The notes under the pieces: model-generated
Told to the model about the DNA's origin: nothing
The model's input: only the letters and a program-made list of their open reading frames with translations
Database searches by the model: none
Assembly: GCA_036873755.1 (NCBI GenBank)
Contig: JAVTVY010036974.1
Location: 1 to 64,000, forward strand
From: Hanleya hanleyi
Lineage: Eukaryota; Mollusca; Polyplacophora; Lepidopleurida; Hanleyidae
Length of the DNA: 64,000 bases
Reading direction: 5' to 3'
Program-made: the position numbers and the translations under genes
In this document: in pieces, positions 11,266 to 18,539 of the stretch
Numbering within the stretch: position 1 is the stretch's first letter
How the letters are laid out: each line of letters begins with the position of its first letter

Positions 11266-12093
11266 GGTGTTCCAGGCCTTGGGCGGTTGTGTCCGGCGTC
11301 GTGTTCGTCGCGTTGACTTGCTACGTGTCACGGCTCTGGAGATGTGGGGTGTCCTGATCGAGGGTGGTTTTTTAAAGGCCTGAACAGAAGGTGCCCGTTG
11401 TGGTGGTGGTGTTTTGGGGGGTGACTCCGGTTCCCATTCGGATTCCCAAGAAGGTAGTGGGCCACTCGGTGAGTCACGCTGCATAAAGGCCCAGCGGTGG
11501 GGGTTCCTCACCAATTCCTGTGGTACATGCATGTCTTTCAAGCCTTGAGCGAAGACCTCCCATCCTCGAGGATCCGTGTGCGACCTGCGTTGACGCATCA
11601 GGTCATTCACTAAATCCGTCATGTGCGTGCCGGGAACCACCTGTTTCTGTACCAGGAGTTCGCCTTTATCATTCCAAGTCATGTTAGGATTCTGTTTCAT
11701 CCGTTGTAATACCAGGCCAGCTTGTTTCTTGAACGATGCAGGTACACTCTTCAGCACTTCGTCTTCCACCCACTGTGGGGCTGTGGGTGGTACCCCTGGT
11801 AATGGCGGCTGTTGGAGCGGTGCTGAAGTCGGCGGTGTGTCACGTGGTGGTGATGGTGGTGGTGGTGGGGTAGAGAGGGTTTTGTATTGGTCCATGAACG
11901 TCATGTACCGTTGAAGCGTCTCATTGTACCGTTGTACTTTCTCACTGTCGCTTAACCGCGGTCTCTGTAAGATCTGTTGCATCTCTCCATCGAGGGTGTT
12001 TATGGTCTTCACCGTAGGTGGGACAGGGTAGGGCGATTGGAGGTTTTGAAGGAACCGTGGTTCTACGAGGACCATTTTTTTCGTGTGGTTCAT
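11260..12093 (-). CDS. Basic proline-rich Polinton protein, unknown function
   Basis: An intact 277-residue protein conserved between P1 and P3. The N-terminal 75 residues form a likely helical domain with the segment YPVPPTVKTINTLDGEMQ and a Glu/Arg/Tyr-rich helix. A proline-rich linker (about residues 77-107, runs of PPPPP) follows. Next comes a second conserved domain (VPASFKKQAGLVLQRMKQNP, TDLVNDLMRQRRSH, WEVFAQGLKDM), then another Pro/Ser segment and a strongly basic tail (SKSTRRTRRRTQPPK). The tail suggests binding to DNA or packaging inside the virion, but that is inference. I recognise it only as a recurrent neighbour of penton in Polintons. Its ATG overlaps the stop of the upstream pX-like gene (AATGA). 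Confidence 0.75.
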   Translation of the reverse strand: MNHTKKMVLVEPRFLQNLQSPYPVPPTVKTINTLDGEMQQILQRPRLSDSEKVQRYNETLQRYMTFMDQYKTLSTPPPPPSPPRDTPPTSAPLQQPPLPGVPPTAPQWVEDEVLKSVPASFKKQAGLVLQRMKQNPNMTWNDKGELLVQKQVVPGTHMTDLVNDLMRQRRSHTDPRGWEVFAQGLKDMHVPQELVRNPHRWAFMQRDSPSGPLPSWESEWEPESPPKTPPPQRAPSVQAFKKPPSIRTPHISRAVTRSKSTRRTRRRTQPPKAWNTY

Positions 12094-12433
12094 TGTCGGC
12101 CGAAGAGTCCACCCAATACTGGATCCAACACGGAAACGGCCAACGGTGCTAAGATGGCCCCGAGAAAGCCGCCTTTCTGTAACACCTTTTTCTTTTGTGT
12201 TTGAGGGACCCGCTTCTGGACTAGGGTTCGGAGACCTGTCTTATGCTTGGCCAACTTGGTCTTCTGAGCCGGAGTCAGTGGTACGTTGCCTTTAACAGGT
12301 TGTACCCGATCTCGCACAGACAGCGTACAAGGTCAGGGTCCGCACCGCGTACAATGGTTCGGACCAACTCGGGTGGGGCCGTCTTCAATACACGGAGCGT
12401 CGGGGCGTGCTTCCGTACTCGCGCAGACATCAT
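12090..12433 (-). pseudogene. pX-like protein 2, frameshifted
   Basis: This gene runs about 114 codons from ATG 12,433. The N-terminal part (RVRKHAPTLRVLKTAPPELV, then a Cys-containing helix) is followed, near 12,290, by a one-base deletion relative to P3. The downstream frame contains PLTPAQKTKLAKH, a QTQKKKVLQKGGF motif and a hydrophobic glycine-rich C-terminus ending LGGLFGRQ. This organisation (basic segment, GGF, hydrophobic tail) is typical of the adenovirus pX/pVI-like proteins of adintoviruses. The stop codon overlaps the ATG of the next gene (AATGA), so the pair is probably dicistronic. P3 holds the homologue at 44,758-45,059, with its own break after KGGF. Confidence 0.7.
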
Positions 12434-12465
12434 GTACAACTAATGCTAGAACCCACAACTCTGCC

Positions 12466-12474
12466 CTTTTTATC
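12466..12474 (-). promoter_or_regulatory. TATA-like box upstream of pX-like 2
   Basis: GGATAAAAA followed by GGGCAG lies 33-41 bp upstream of ATG 12,433. P3 has AATAAAAAGGG at the same spacing. It sits between the ATPase 3' module and the pX-like gene. Confidence 0.5.
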
Positions 12475-12524
12475 CACCTCAGAGAACAGAGACAAAGTCA
12501 ACCATGCTGTGGTATTCATTCTTT

Positions 12525-12590
12525 TCATTATCCCCATTATCAAACACACAGACCCCAGCTGGGGGAGCCACTGTGGGTGTGTTTACATTA
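12525..12590 (-). terminator. Hairpin-GGGGATAATG 3'-end module (ATPase)
   Basis: Directly after the ATPase stop, the minus strand reads TGTAAACACACCC, a short GC-rich loop with CCCAGCTGGGG, a complementary GTGTGTTTG, then GGGGATAATG. Six similar modules lie elsewhere in the window, most with AATAAA in GGGGATAATAAA. It probably marks the mRNA 3' end; here the poly(A) hexamer is a variant (AATGAA). Confidence 0.6.
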
Positions 12591-13691
12591 TTTTTGCATG
12601 TACACGTGATGGGCCTCTCCTGGAAAGATGCCGGTCCGTAGTCGAAGGTGGTCGGGGGTGGCTTGCTTGAGGTCGAAGAGCATATACCCTGCTGAGGGGT
12701 TGTGGCATCTTTAAAGGCTTCCATCGCAAACGGTGTGCGGCCGGGATACATCTGTCTCGCCAGGTGCAGCAGTTGAGTGGTATCTCTCGGGTTTTTGAAG
12801 ACCACCAGGTAGTCGGCATTTAAGCTGATGTTCCGATGTTCTTTGTTTTTTTACTGAACAGATTCTGCACAATGTAGATGATGCTGAGCCGTCGATGGTG
12901 GCTGCCTTTGGTAAAGAGTTGGGTGACCCGCGCATCCGTCTCCGCCATGAGATCATCCAGAACCACCAAGGTGTCGGGTTCCAAATCGGCCAGGTTGGGT
13001 AGGCCTTCCACGAACGTGATGTGGGGCATTGCTGCACACGCTGCCTGCCATTCTCCGTAACATCACACGACTCGGGCAATGGGTGGGGTGATCATGCTGT
13101 CGACGTGTTGAAGGAGATTCCGGACGAAATGCGTTTTGCCGAAGCCCGTAGGTCCTGCGATGACGCAAGTGAAGGGATGCTGCCACCGAGGGTCCATGGT
13201 TCGAGCTGTATCCGTTGTCGTGGTAACCCGCTCTTGTAAATTTGGTACGAGTGAAATGGAGTGGTGGGTACAATGTCGGTCGTCGTTGTCTGTTCACTGT
13301 GAGGGATGCTGGTGGTGGGTACAACGTCGGTCGTCGTTGTCTGTTCACTGTGAGGGATGAAATCCGGTGGGTCTTCAGACGTAGTGGGTGTACTTGGTGT
13401 AGGTGTGGAGCTTGGTGTGGAGCTCGATGTTGCTTGTACACGGGGTGTGTTGGTGACTGCGCTCGATACGGGGTTGACTGGTGCTACCTGTAGACCGGTT
13501 TCACTGGTGGCTGGTGTTCTCAGTTGGTTAAGTAACGTGCTGACATAGGCTACGTCGTAAAACATACCTCCGTACAACACACTCAGCAGGGTTAGCACTA
13601 TCACCACAAAGCTCACTTGCGCTTTGCGCGTTTTGGGAGACGCTGTGTTCAGAGGCAGCTGCTGTTTGTCGATAGCACTGTGGTCGGACGT
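12588..13691 (-). pseudogene. Membrane-anchored FtsK/HerA packaging ATPase, disrupted
   Basis: The C-terminal two thirds is the Polinton A32/FtsK-type DNA-packaging ATPase. It has Walker A AGPTGFGKT just after an internal Met at 13,197, Walker B TLVVLDDLM, a sensor-like IIYIVQNLF, and an FKNPRDTTQLLHLARQMYP segment. Upstream, an open stretch encodes a single transmembrane helix (VSFVVIVLTLLSVLYGG) and a Ser/Thr/Pro-rich linker. In P3 the linker is in frame with the ATPase, so I read this as one protein. Breaks seen here: no ATG at the expected start (ACG at 13,691), an indel near 13,210, TGA at 13,063-13,065, two extra bases in a T7 run at 12,846-12,852, and an indel near 12,691. Alternatively the TM-linker part is a separate overlapping gene; P3 lacks the TM segment and cannot settle this. 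Confidence 0.75.
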
Positions 13692-13721
13692 GGAATGAAG
13701 GATGACGGCAGTGGTGTCTGG

Positions 13722-13728
13722 CTTTATA
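13722..13728 (-). promoter_or_regulatory. TATA box at the end of the integrase gene
   Basis: TATAAAG overlaps the last stop codon of the integrase region (CTA TAA AG) and lies about 31-37 bp upstream of the presumed ATPase start at 13,691. This supports placing the start of the TM-ATPase gene downstream of the box and not at ATG 13,787, which lies before it. Confidence 0.5.
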
Positions 13729-14762
13729 GTCGTTTCACCTGGTTGGCAGCGACCCAGGAATTGAAGGAACTGGGTCAGCCTTGCCATTTGACGAAATGAA
13801 ACAGTTTGCCACGTCGACGTTCCGTTTTCAAAATCTGCTCCACCGTGTAGTAGTCTTGCTGTGTTTTGACGACAGGCTGTAATTCCGTCTCGTAAAACGT
13901 CCCTAGCAACGGTTCCCCTTGAAGATCTTCCAGTTCATAGACTCGCTGCTGTCGGGGTAGGCGCCGTTTAATCAGGAAGTGCTCATCGCTCCAGTTGGGC
14001 AAGTAACTTTTCTCGAACTTGCCCTTGACTTTACTGATCCGTACAGGGTCCCCCACCTTGTACACCGCCTTCGGCGTTCGCTGCGATGGCGTGGGGTACA
14101 AGACACGCCGGACTTGGGCTTCATTGCGTTGGGTCACGGTAATGGGGGCTCTCTCTATACTCCGATGATAGGCTCGATTGTAACCACTCACAAGTTTCGA
14201 GAGAACATCGATGTACCGCCTTGTATTCTTATAGGTGAAATATTTATAAATGCGGCCTTTGAATGTCCTGTTGAACCTTTCCACCACGGAAGCCTTGGTC
14301 TCGTTGTACGTATGGAAGAAAAACACCTTCTGGGCTTTCAGAAACTGTTGGAACGGTCTGTTCAGGAATTCCGTGCCTTCGTCGGTTTGCAAATACAAAG
14401 GTTTGCGCCCGGTCTTAAAGATGTCTTTGAACGCCGCTATGAGATTCGCCCCCGTTTTCGTCCGGATGGGTACCACCCACGCATACTTGGATAGGATATC
14501 GATGCACGATTCCCATCATATCGACCAAATCCGCTTGCCACTGGGCATCTATTCCTCCCACGATGACCCGGTTCCGTAGAAAATGGCGACGGACAGATCG
14601 ATGTAAGGTATAGGTGTCTTGTCTTCTTAACCAATCTCGGACTTGGGCACGTTGTATCCCCTGGGGTTTGGCCGCTCGATAGAGAGCCGACAATGCACTA
14701 TAGGCCGCCGGACTGTCGGGACTGTAGTATAAGTTATCCAACACCTTCTCCCAGCGCTTCAT
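13724..14762 (-). pseudogene. Polinton integrase with chromodomain, disrupted
   Basis: This is a retrovirus-type DDE integrase, which inserts the element into host DNA. From ATG 14,762 the N-terminal frame has MKRWEKVLDNLYYSP, an HRSVRRHFLRN segment and WQADLVDM with the first catalytic Asp (residue 78). Near 14,490-14,510 the frame changes, and the usual stretch between the first Asp and the 'DILSKYAWVVPI' strand is missing, so a deletion of several tens of bases is likely. The second frame carries LQTDEGTEF (second Asp) and KASVVERFNRT (Glu), then an SH3-like region (VGDPVRISKVKGKFEK) and a chromodomain (YYTVEQILKTERRRGK, FVKWQG). TGA at 13,775-13,777 interrupts the chromodomain; its remainder (FNSWVAANQVKRL) is still readable to TAA 13,724. 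Confidence 0.88.
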
Positions 14763-14789
14763 GGTGACAAATGATGATGGACCCTGGCT

Positions 14790-15260
14790 CTATCGTTTAT
14801 TTATAACGGGTATATCTTGGGCCGGAGTTTCTTTCTGATTTTCTTCGTTGGCTTCCACAGTGTCCATGGTAAATGACCAGTCCAACTCGTCTGATGACCG
14901 CTTGATAAGCACTTGATCCACATCTACCACGGCATCTTCCAATGCAGACCATAGATCAGGGTGAAGGGTAAAATGCACTGTACCCCCATCTAGCCGAGCC
15001 AACTGAGCAAAGAAAGGGCCGCGTCGGATGTACACATCGTGACACAAGTGGATGAGGTCGCCGTCCAGTTCACCAGACAACACCCGTTTGAATTTGGTCC
15101 AGCCCTCCCGGGACAGACGAATGTGGGCCGGGCACGGTTGTGTAGGGTCCGCATCACAGATGTCTCCCACCTCCTCCATGATATCGACCTTATCCGCATA
15201 CACGTGCAGGAAAATCTCGGGGGTCAAGCTGAGATACGCCAGTATTATATGCTCCGTCAT
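14790..15260 (-). CDS. PC4-like accessory protein A
   Basis: An intact 156-residue protein, paralogous to 15,352-15,831 and to both halves of 16,366-17,051. One unit has two halves. The first is a strand-rich part (IFLHVYADKVDIMEE) leading to IRLSREGWTKFKRVLSGELD; the second starts IHLCHDVYIRRGPFF and leads to FTLHPDLWSALEDAVVDVDQ. The alternation of an 'IR' strand, a gap, and a Leu-Ser/Thr...Trp...Leu helix resembles the single-stranded-DNA-binding PC4/p15 coactivator fold, possibly duplicated. That link is inference from pattern only. The acidic tail (about residues 120-156) follows. A TATA box lies 51 bp upstream. A role in transcription or DNA binding is plausible but untested. Confidence 0.7.
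   Translation of the reverse strand: MTEHIILAYLSLTPEIFLHVYADKVDIMEEVGDICDADPTQPCPAHIRLSREGWTKFKRVLSGELDGDLIHLCHDVYIRRGPFFAQLARLDGGTVHFTLHPDLWSALEDAVVDVDQVLIKRSSDELDWSFTMDTVEANEENQKETPAQDIPVINKR
14798..14805 (-). promoter_or_regulatory. TATA box of the integrase gene
   Basis: TATAAATA lies 36-43 bp upstream of ATG 14,762 and within the last codons of the preceding PC4-like gene. The sequence and spacing match the boxes of the neighbouring genes. Confidence 0.6.
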
Positions 15261-15310
15261 GGTCAGTACGTGAATGGTACCAGATTTGGTCCAGATTTGA
15301 CTGTCTCTCG

Positions 15311-15318
15311 TATTTATA
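15311..15318 (-). promoter_or_regulatory. TATA box of PC4-like gene A
   Basis: TATAAATA followed by CGAGAGACAGTC lies 51-58 bp upstream of ATG 15,260. The same TATA plus 'CGAGGGTCAGACAG' context precedes gene B, so the promoters were duplicated with the genes. Confidence 0.65.
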
Positions 15319-15351
15319 GGGAGAACCCCGTGAGATCAAAGGATCGGGTGG

Positions 15352-15831
15352 TCAAAGTCTAGCCGGGTAATCAATGGCATCGTCGTCTGGTTCATGGCTA
15401 GACATTTGTTCATTGGGTTCTGCCGCCGCTTCTCTCAGGGCACGAGCCCACTCCAACTCGTCTGATGACCGCTCGTCCGGTGTAAACAGCTGGTCCACGA
15501 TGGGCACCACTTTCTCGAAGGCTGTCCACAGATCGGGGTCTAGGGTGAAGCCTCGCGTAGGGTCTTGGTAGCGGCCCAGGCGTGGGAAGAAGGGTCCACG
15601 GTGTACGTAGATGGCATTGTCTATGTGGATGAGGTGTCCGTCGAGCTCGCCGCTCAACACCCGTTTAAATTTGGTCCAGCCGTCACGGTGTAGCGTAACC
15701 GTATTCGATACGGTCTCAGCGGGCGACCAGCAAACATCTCCACGGTCTTCCACGAGGGTGACTTTATCTTCATAGACGTGTAACCCCACCCGGGGTGTAA
15801 GGGGAAGGATGGCTCGTAGGACTGGTGACAT
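15352..15831 (-). CDS. PC4-like accessory protein B
   Basis: An intact paralogue of protein A (159 residues from ATG 15,831). The frame has an earlier ATG at 15,864, but that would lie only 18 bp from the TATA-like box. Met at 15,831 gives the same 51-bp spacing as gene A and the same N-terminal alignment (LPLTPRVGLHVYEDKVTLVE against LSLTPEIFLHVYADKVDIME). Shared blocks are VTLHRDGWTKFKRVLSGELD, IYVHRGPFFPRL and FTLDPDLWTAFEKVVPIVDQ. The C-terminal tail is acidic and ends DDDAIDYPARL. A decayed homologue at 46,340-46,850 in P3 keeps that tail. Function is unknown; a DNA-binding or transcription role is inferred from PC4 resemblance. Confidence 0.7.
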   Translation of the reverse strand: MSPVLRAILPLTPRVGLHVYEDKVTLVEDRGDVCWSPAETVSNTVTLHRDGWTKFKRVLSGELDGHLIHIDNAIYVHRGPFFPRLGRYQDPTRGFTLDPDLWTAFEKVVPIVDQLFTPDERSSDELEWARALREAAAEPNEQMSSHEPDDDAIDYPARL

Positions 15832-15881
15832 GCTTGATCCAATGACGAACGGTGAATGACACACACTCTGTCTGACCCTCG

Positions 15882-15889
15882 TATTTATG
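15882..15889 (-). promoter_or_regulatory. TATA-like box of PC4-like gene B
   Basis: CATAAATA followed by CGAGGGTCAGACAG lies 51-58 bp upstream of ATG 15,831. It is one base from the perfect TATAAATA of gene A. Confidence 0.55.
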
Positions 15890-15903
15890 GTGAGGTCCCA
15901 CTG

Positions 15904-16230
15904 TCAATGCCACAGCGCCAGGGTCAATAGGGCACAGACTATTGTGAGGCCAACCAGCCGTCGCTGGTTCCGGCGTGAGCGCTCGTGGTCCATAGCCCGA
16001 GCATCAAGGATGGCTGTCATAGTCCAGTAGTGGTGAGTGATGGCACACCTCTCCATCGAGTGCACTCTGTCGAGGACCGCTTCTGTGAACTCGTTCAGGA
16101 TCTGGCGTCGCCCCTCGTTGTCGTCGCCATCTGCAAACATGGACCGGACCACTGCTCGGTAACCCGTGAGTGAATTAACCACGGTGGCATGCTGTAAAAT
16201 GCGAGTCGCATAGGGCTGGATCTCCGTCAT
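15904..16230 (-). CDS. Small tail-anchored protein, unknown function
   Basis: An intact 108-residue protein. The first 85 residues are predicted helical, with a central acidic segment (FADGDDNEGRRQ) and a basic stretch (ERSRRNQRRL). The C-terminal 17 residues form one hydrophobic segment (VGLTIVCALLTLALWH), as in a tail-anchored membrane protein. I do not recognise the family. Viral elements often encode tail-anchored regulators of apoptosis, but no Bcl-2 signature is visible here. It lies between PC4-like genes and has its own TATA box. P3 shows no copy. Confidence 0.6.
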   Translation of the reverse strand: MTEIQPYATRILQHATVVNSLTGYRAVVRSMFADGDDNEGRRQILNEFTEAVLDRVHSMERCAITHHYWTMTAILDARAMDHERSRRNQRRLVGLTIVCALLTLALWH

Positions 16231-16276
16231 GGCTCTGCAACCGTAGAAATGAAGGTGTGGGATCCAGAGGGACGTG

Positions 16277-16283
16277 TTTTATA
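16277..16283 (-). promoter_or_regulatory. TATA box of the tail-anchored gene
   Basis: TATAAAA lies 47-53 bp upstream of ATG 16,230. The spacing matches the neighbouring genes. Confidence 0.6.
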
Positions 16284-16365
16284 GACCATGTCACACATGC
16301 GCGCCTAGATGTAGCTCTACGGGTGTAGTCCGTGATACGTACTATTCTGATTGGTTATGTGGCTC

Positions 16366-17051
16366 CTATAGAGATAGTACCTTATCGACAATGGGGACTA
16401 CTTGTTCCAAAGCCGTCCATAGATCGGGGTCCAGGGTAAAACCACCGTCGTTCAGACAGAGGTGTCGAGCGAAAAAGGGACCGCAGAAAATGTAGACGCC
16501 GTCACACAGGTGAATGCTATCTCCGTGCAGGTCACCCAACACCACCCGTTTCAAGGTAATCCATCCTTCCGGTGACAAAGAGACGTGCGCTTGGGTTCAG
16601 GCGTACACCACCACCTAAGTCCGCTATCGATGAGGTCCACTCGTTTGGGGTACAACAATAGGGTGCAGCCAGGTGTAAGCCTCCGGGTAGCCACAGTCCC
16701 TTCTTTCACCTCGGGGTGTAGTAAGTCATCCACCTCGGGGAGTACATCTTTCAGTGCCATCCATAAGGGTGGACAGAGTGTGATATAGGTACCTCCACTC
16801 TGTTCCAACCGGGGAAAAAGGAAATCCTCTCCAGCAGTGCGTATGTGCACGCCGACTTCTACGTGCATGAAATCCCTTTCGGGCTCTTTTCCCTGTAACA
16901 ATCGTGTCAATAGAGTCCAGCCTGATAGCGATAACAAAATCTTCACCTTCTGCGGTGCGTCTTGGACCAGCTCCAGGTGATCGTCATTGACGATGAGGTA
17001 GACGTCGGACGTCAGTTGGAATAACGCAAGCTCTGTTCCGCTCGCTGCCAT
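16366..17051 (-). pseudogene. Two-unit PC4-like protein, frameshifted
   Basis: From ATG 17,051 the first unit reads LTSDVYLIVNDDHLELVQD, then ILLSLSGWTLLTRLLQGKEP, VGVHIRTAG and ITLCPPLWMALKDVLPEVDD. It runs without a stop into a second unit that starts LTPGCTLLLYPKRVDLIDSG. Between about 16,555 and 16,600 the frame changes. The other frame then carries SPEGWITLKRVVLGDLHGD, GVYIFCGPFFARH and FTLDPDLWTALEQVVPIVDK, ending at 16,366. The two units together have the length of proteins A plus B, so this was one gene with an internal duplication. The C-terminal half is closest to B. Function is as uncertain as for A and B. Confidence 0.65.
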
Positions 17052-17086
17052 GGTGGGGAATGAAAAGCGAACGGTTAGAGAGGTGG

Positions 17087-17093
17087 CTTTATA
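17087..17093 (-). promoter_or_regulatory. TATA box of the two-unit PC4-like gene
   Basis: TATAAAG lies 36-42 bp upstream of ATG 17,051. It is the outermost promoter of the P1 gene block. Confidence 0.6.
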
Positions 17094-17300
17094 GTGTACC
17101 TGTTGGGTAGGGTTTTATACATCGTGTGAGTCATGGGCACTTGTTATATTCGCTTGCGCCATAAGGTCAATAAGGTTAGAAATGCGCTTTTTTCTACTAC
17201 GCCCTGTGACGGCCCTTCGTGAATGGGCGTAACCTGTGAACATCATAGGAATGCATGTAATAACCTGTCTGTGGGGTTTTTCCACAATGTCGTTCACCTT

Positions 17301-17420
17301 CGTGTCTTTTCGGGTACGTCCGTGTCTTTTCGGTAAAGTCCGTGTCTTTTCGGTAAAGTCCGTGTCTTTTCGGTAAAGTCCGTGTCTTTTCGGTAGCGTC
17401 CGTGTCTTTTCGGTAACGTC
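17301..17420. repeat. Six exact-length 20-bp tandem repeats
   Basis: There are six head-to-tail units of the form cgtgtcttttcggtaaagtc. Variation is confined to positions 13-17 (gggta, ggtaa, ggtag). The array lies between the first gene promoter and the right terminal repeat of P1. The frame is open on the minus strand only because the unit lacks stops. The array could bind a protein (enhancer or replication iterons), but nothing in the sequence proves this. Confidence 0.85.
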
Positions 17421-17559
17421 CGTCATCCGGGTATATATGAGTGTCTTGAGGGGGGCGACTGTATGTGACGTGTTGTATGTGTTTTTCTCGGCGACGGCCG
17501 TGTCTATCATCCAGGCACATCACGTCTGCGCCTGCATTGGGGTATGTATGAGGGTCTTC

Positions 17560-18520
17560 ATGCGCGCGCGCTGCGGATTCACCCACGCACTGCCGGTGAT
17601 GACGCGCGCGCTGCGGCATCAGATCACCCGCGCGCGCGCGCGCTGCGGCCGGGGCGGGCCGGGCCGGGCCGGAAAAACCCCCGGAGGTTGAACATCCGGG
17701 CGTCTAAGAGAAAATTGGAACTCTTCTGGGTTTGGAGGTGAAACCCAGAAGTGACGTCACAACCCACGTGACCTGCGCAGCAGAATGGAAACGACACCCT
17801 AGTCTAGCCCCCTCACATAGGCTTCACATGGATACCTCACTCGATCCCATCGGCCCACTAGTGGCCCACCTAGACCCCAAAACGTCTATTTCCATACCCT
17901 TTGTCCACTGCGCATGCGCAGAGTGACGATATTTCAACCCCGCACTCACCCCATCAGATGCCCCCTCACATAGGCTTCACATTGATACCTCACTCGATCC
18001 AATCGGCCCACTAGTGGCTCCCCTAGATCCCAAAACGTCTATTTCCATACACTTTGTCTATTGCGCATGCGCAAAATGACGATATTCCTACCCCACATCC
18101 ATCCTATCGGTTGCCCCCTCACATAGGTTTCACATTGATACCTCACTCGACCCCATCGGACCATTAGTGGCCCACCTAGATCCCAAAACGTCCACCCCGT
18201 ATGGACCTATACACCCATAGCCATGCAGTATAGGCCTATGGGCCTACCCAGGCCTCAGTGACTTTTTCAAAAAAATTCACCGTTTCGCTCCGGGACCCTT
18301 CGCATCGTGTTCTAAATGACGAGACGTGAAAAACAAATCCAAGCAACCCATATCACAATGAACGTGTGTGAATTTCCCAGGTTGGACCTATACTTCCCAT
18401 GGCCAGCCTATGGGCCTATATACAGACCTCGGTGACTTTTCCAAAAATTTCACCGATTCGCTGCGGGACCCTTCCCATTGTCATTTTCTTGGCGAGACGA
18501 GAAAAACGCGACCCCACAAG
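17560..18520. repeat. Right terminal inverted repeat of P1
   Basis: This is the reverse complement of 6,460-7,650 with substitutions and indels. It contains the GC-rich core (GCGCGC runs and GGGCCGGGCC at 17,630-17,670), 'acaacccacgtgacctgcgc', tandem units of about 154 bp with TGCGCATGCGCA at 17,909 and 18,062, and the outer 'cctatgggcctacccaggcc' and 'tttcaaaaaaattcaccg' blocks. The outermost block is present twice, as in the left arm. Confidence 0.85.
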
Positions 18521-18539
18521 CCATAGTAAAGCTATTGTA

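Larger units (their letters stand above)
6460..18520 (-). mobile_element. Polinton/Maverick element P1 (no PolB)
   Basis: This is a virus-like DNA transposon with divergent terminal inverted repeats enclosing about 10 kb of closely packed minus-strand genes. The gene set is retroviral-type integrase, HerA/FtsK packaging ATPase, adenain-like protease, major capsid and penton proteins, two pX-like proteins and several accessory genes, which is the Polinton morphogenesis set. The usual protein-primed DNA polymerase B is absent, and the space between the repeats leaves no room for it. Several genes carry frameshifts or stops, so this copy is unlikely to be autonomous now. The target-site duplication could not be identified because the two outer ends differ: the left repeat fades near 6,460 while on the right related sequence continues to about 19,280. 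Confidence 0.88.

Noticed and set aside
13697..13787. ATG at 13,787 as start of a separate membrane protein
   Set aside because: The first 20-25 codons coincide with the end of the integrase chromodomain in another frame, and the likely TATA box (13,722) lies downstream of this ATG.
17301..17420. CRISPR-like array
   Set aside because: Units are contiguous with no spacers and the context is a eukaryotic transposon.
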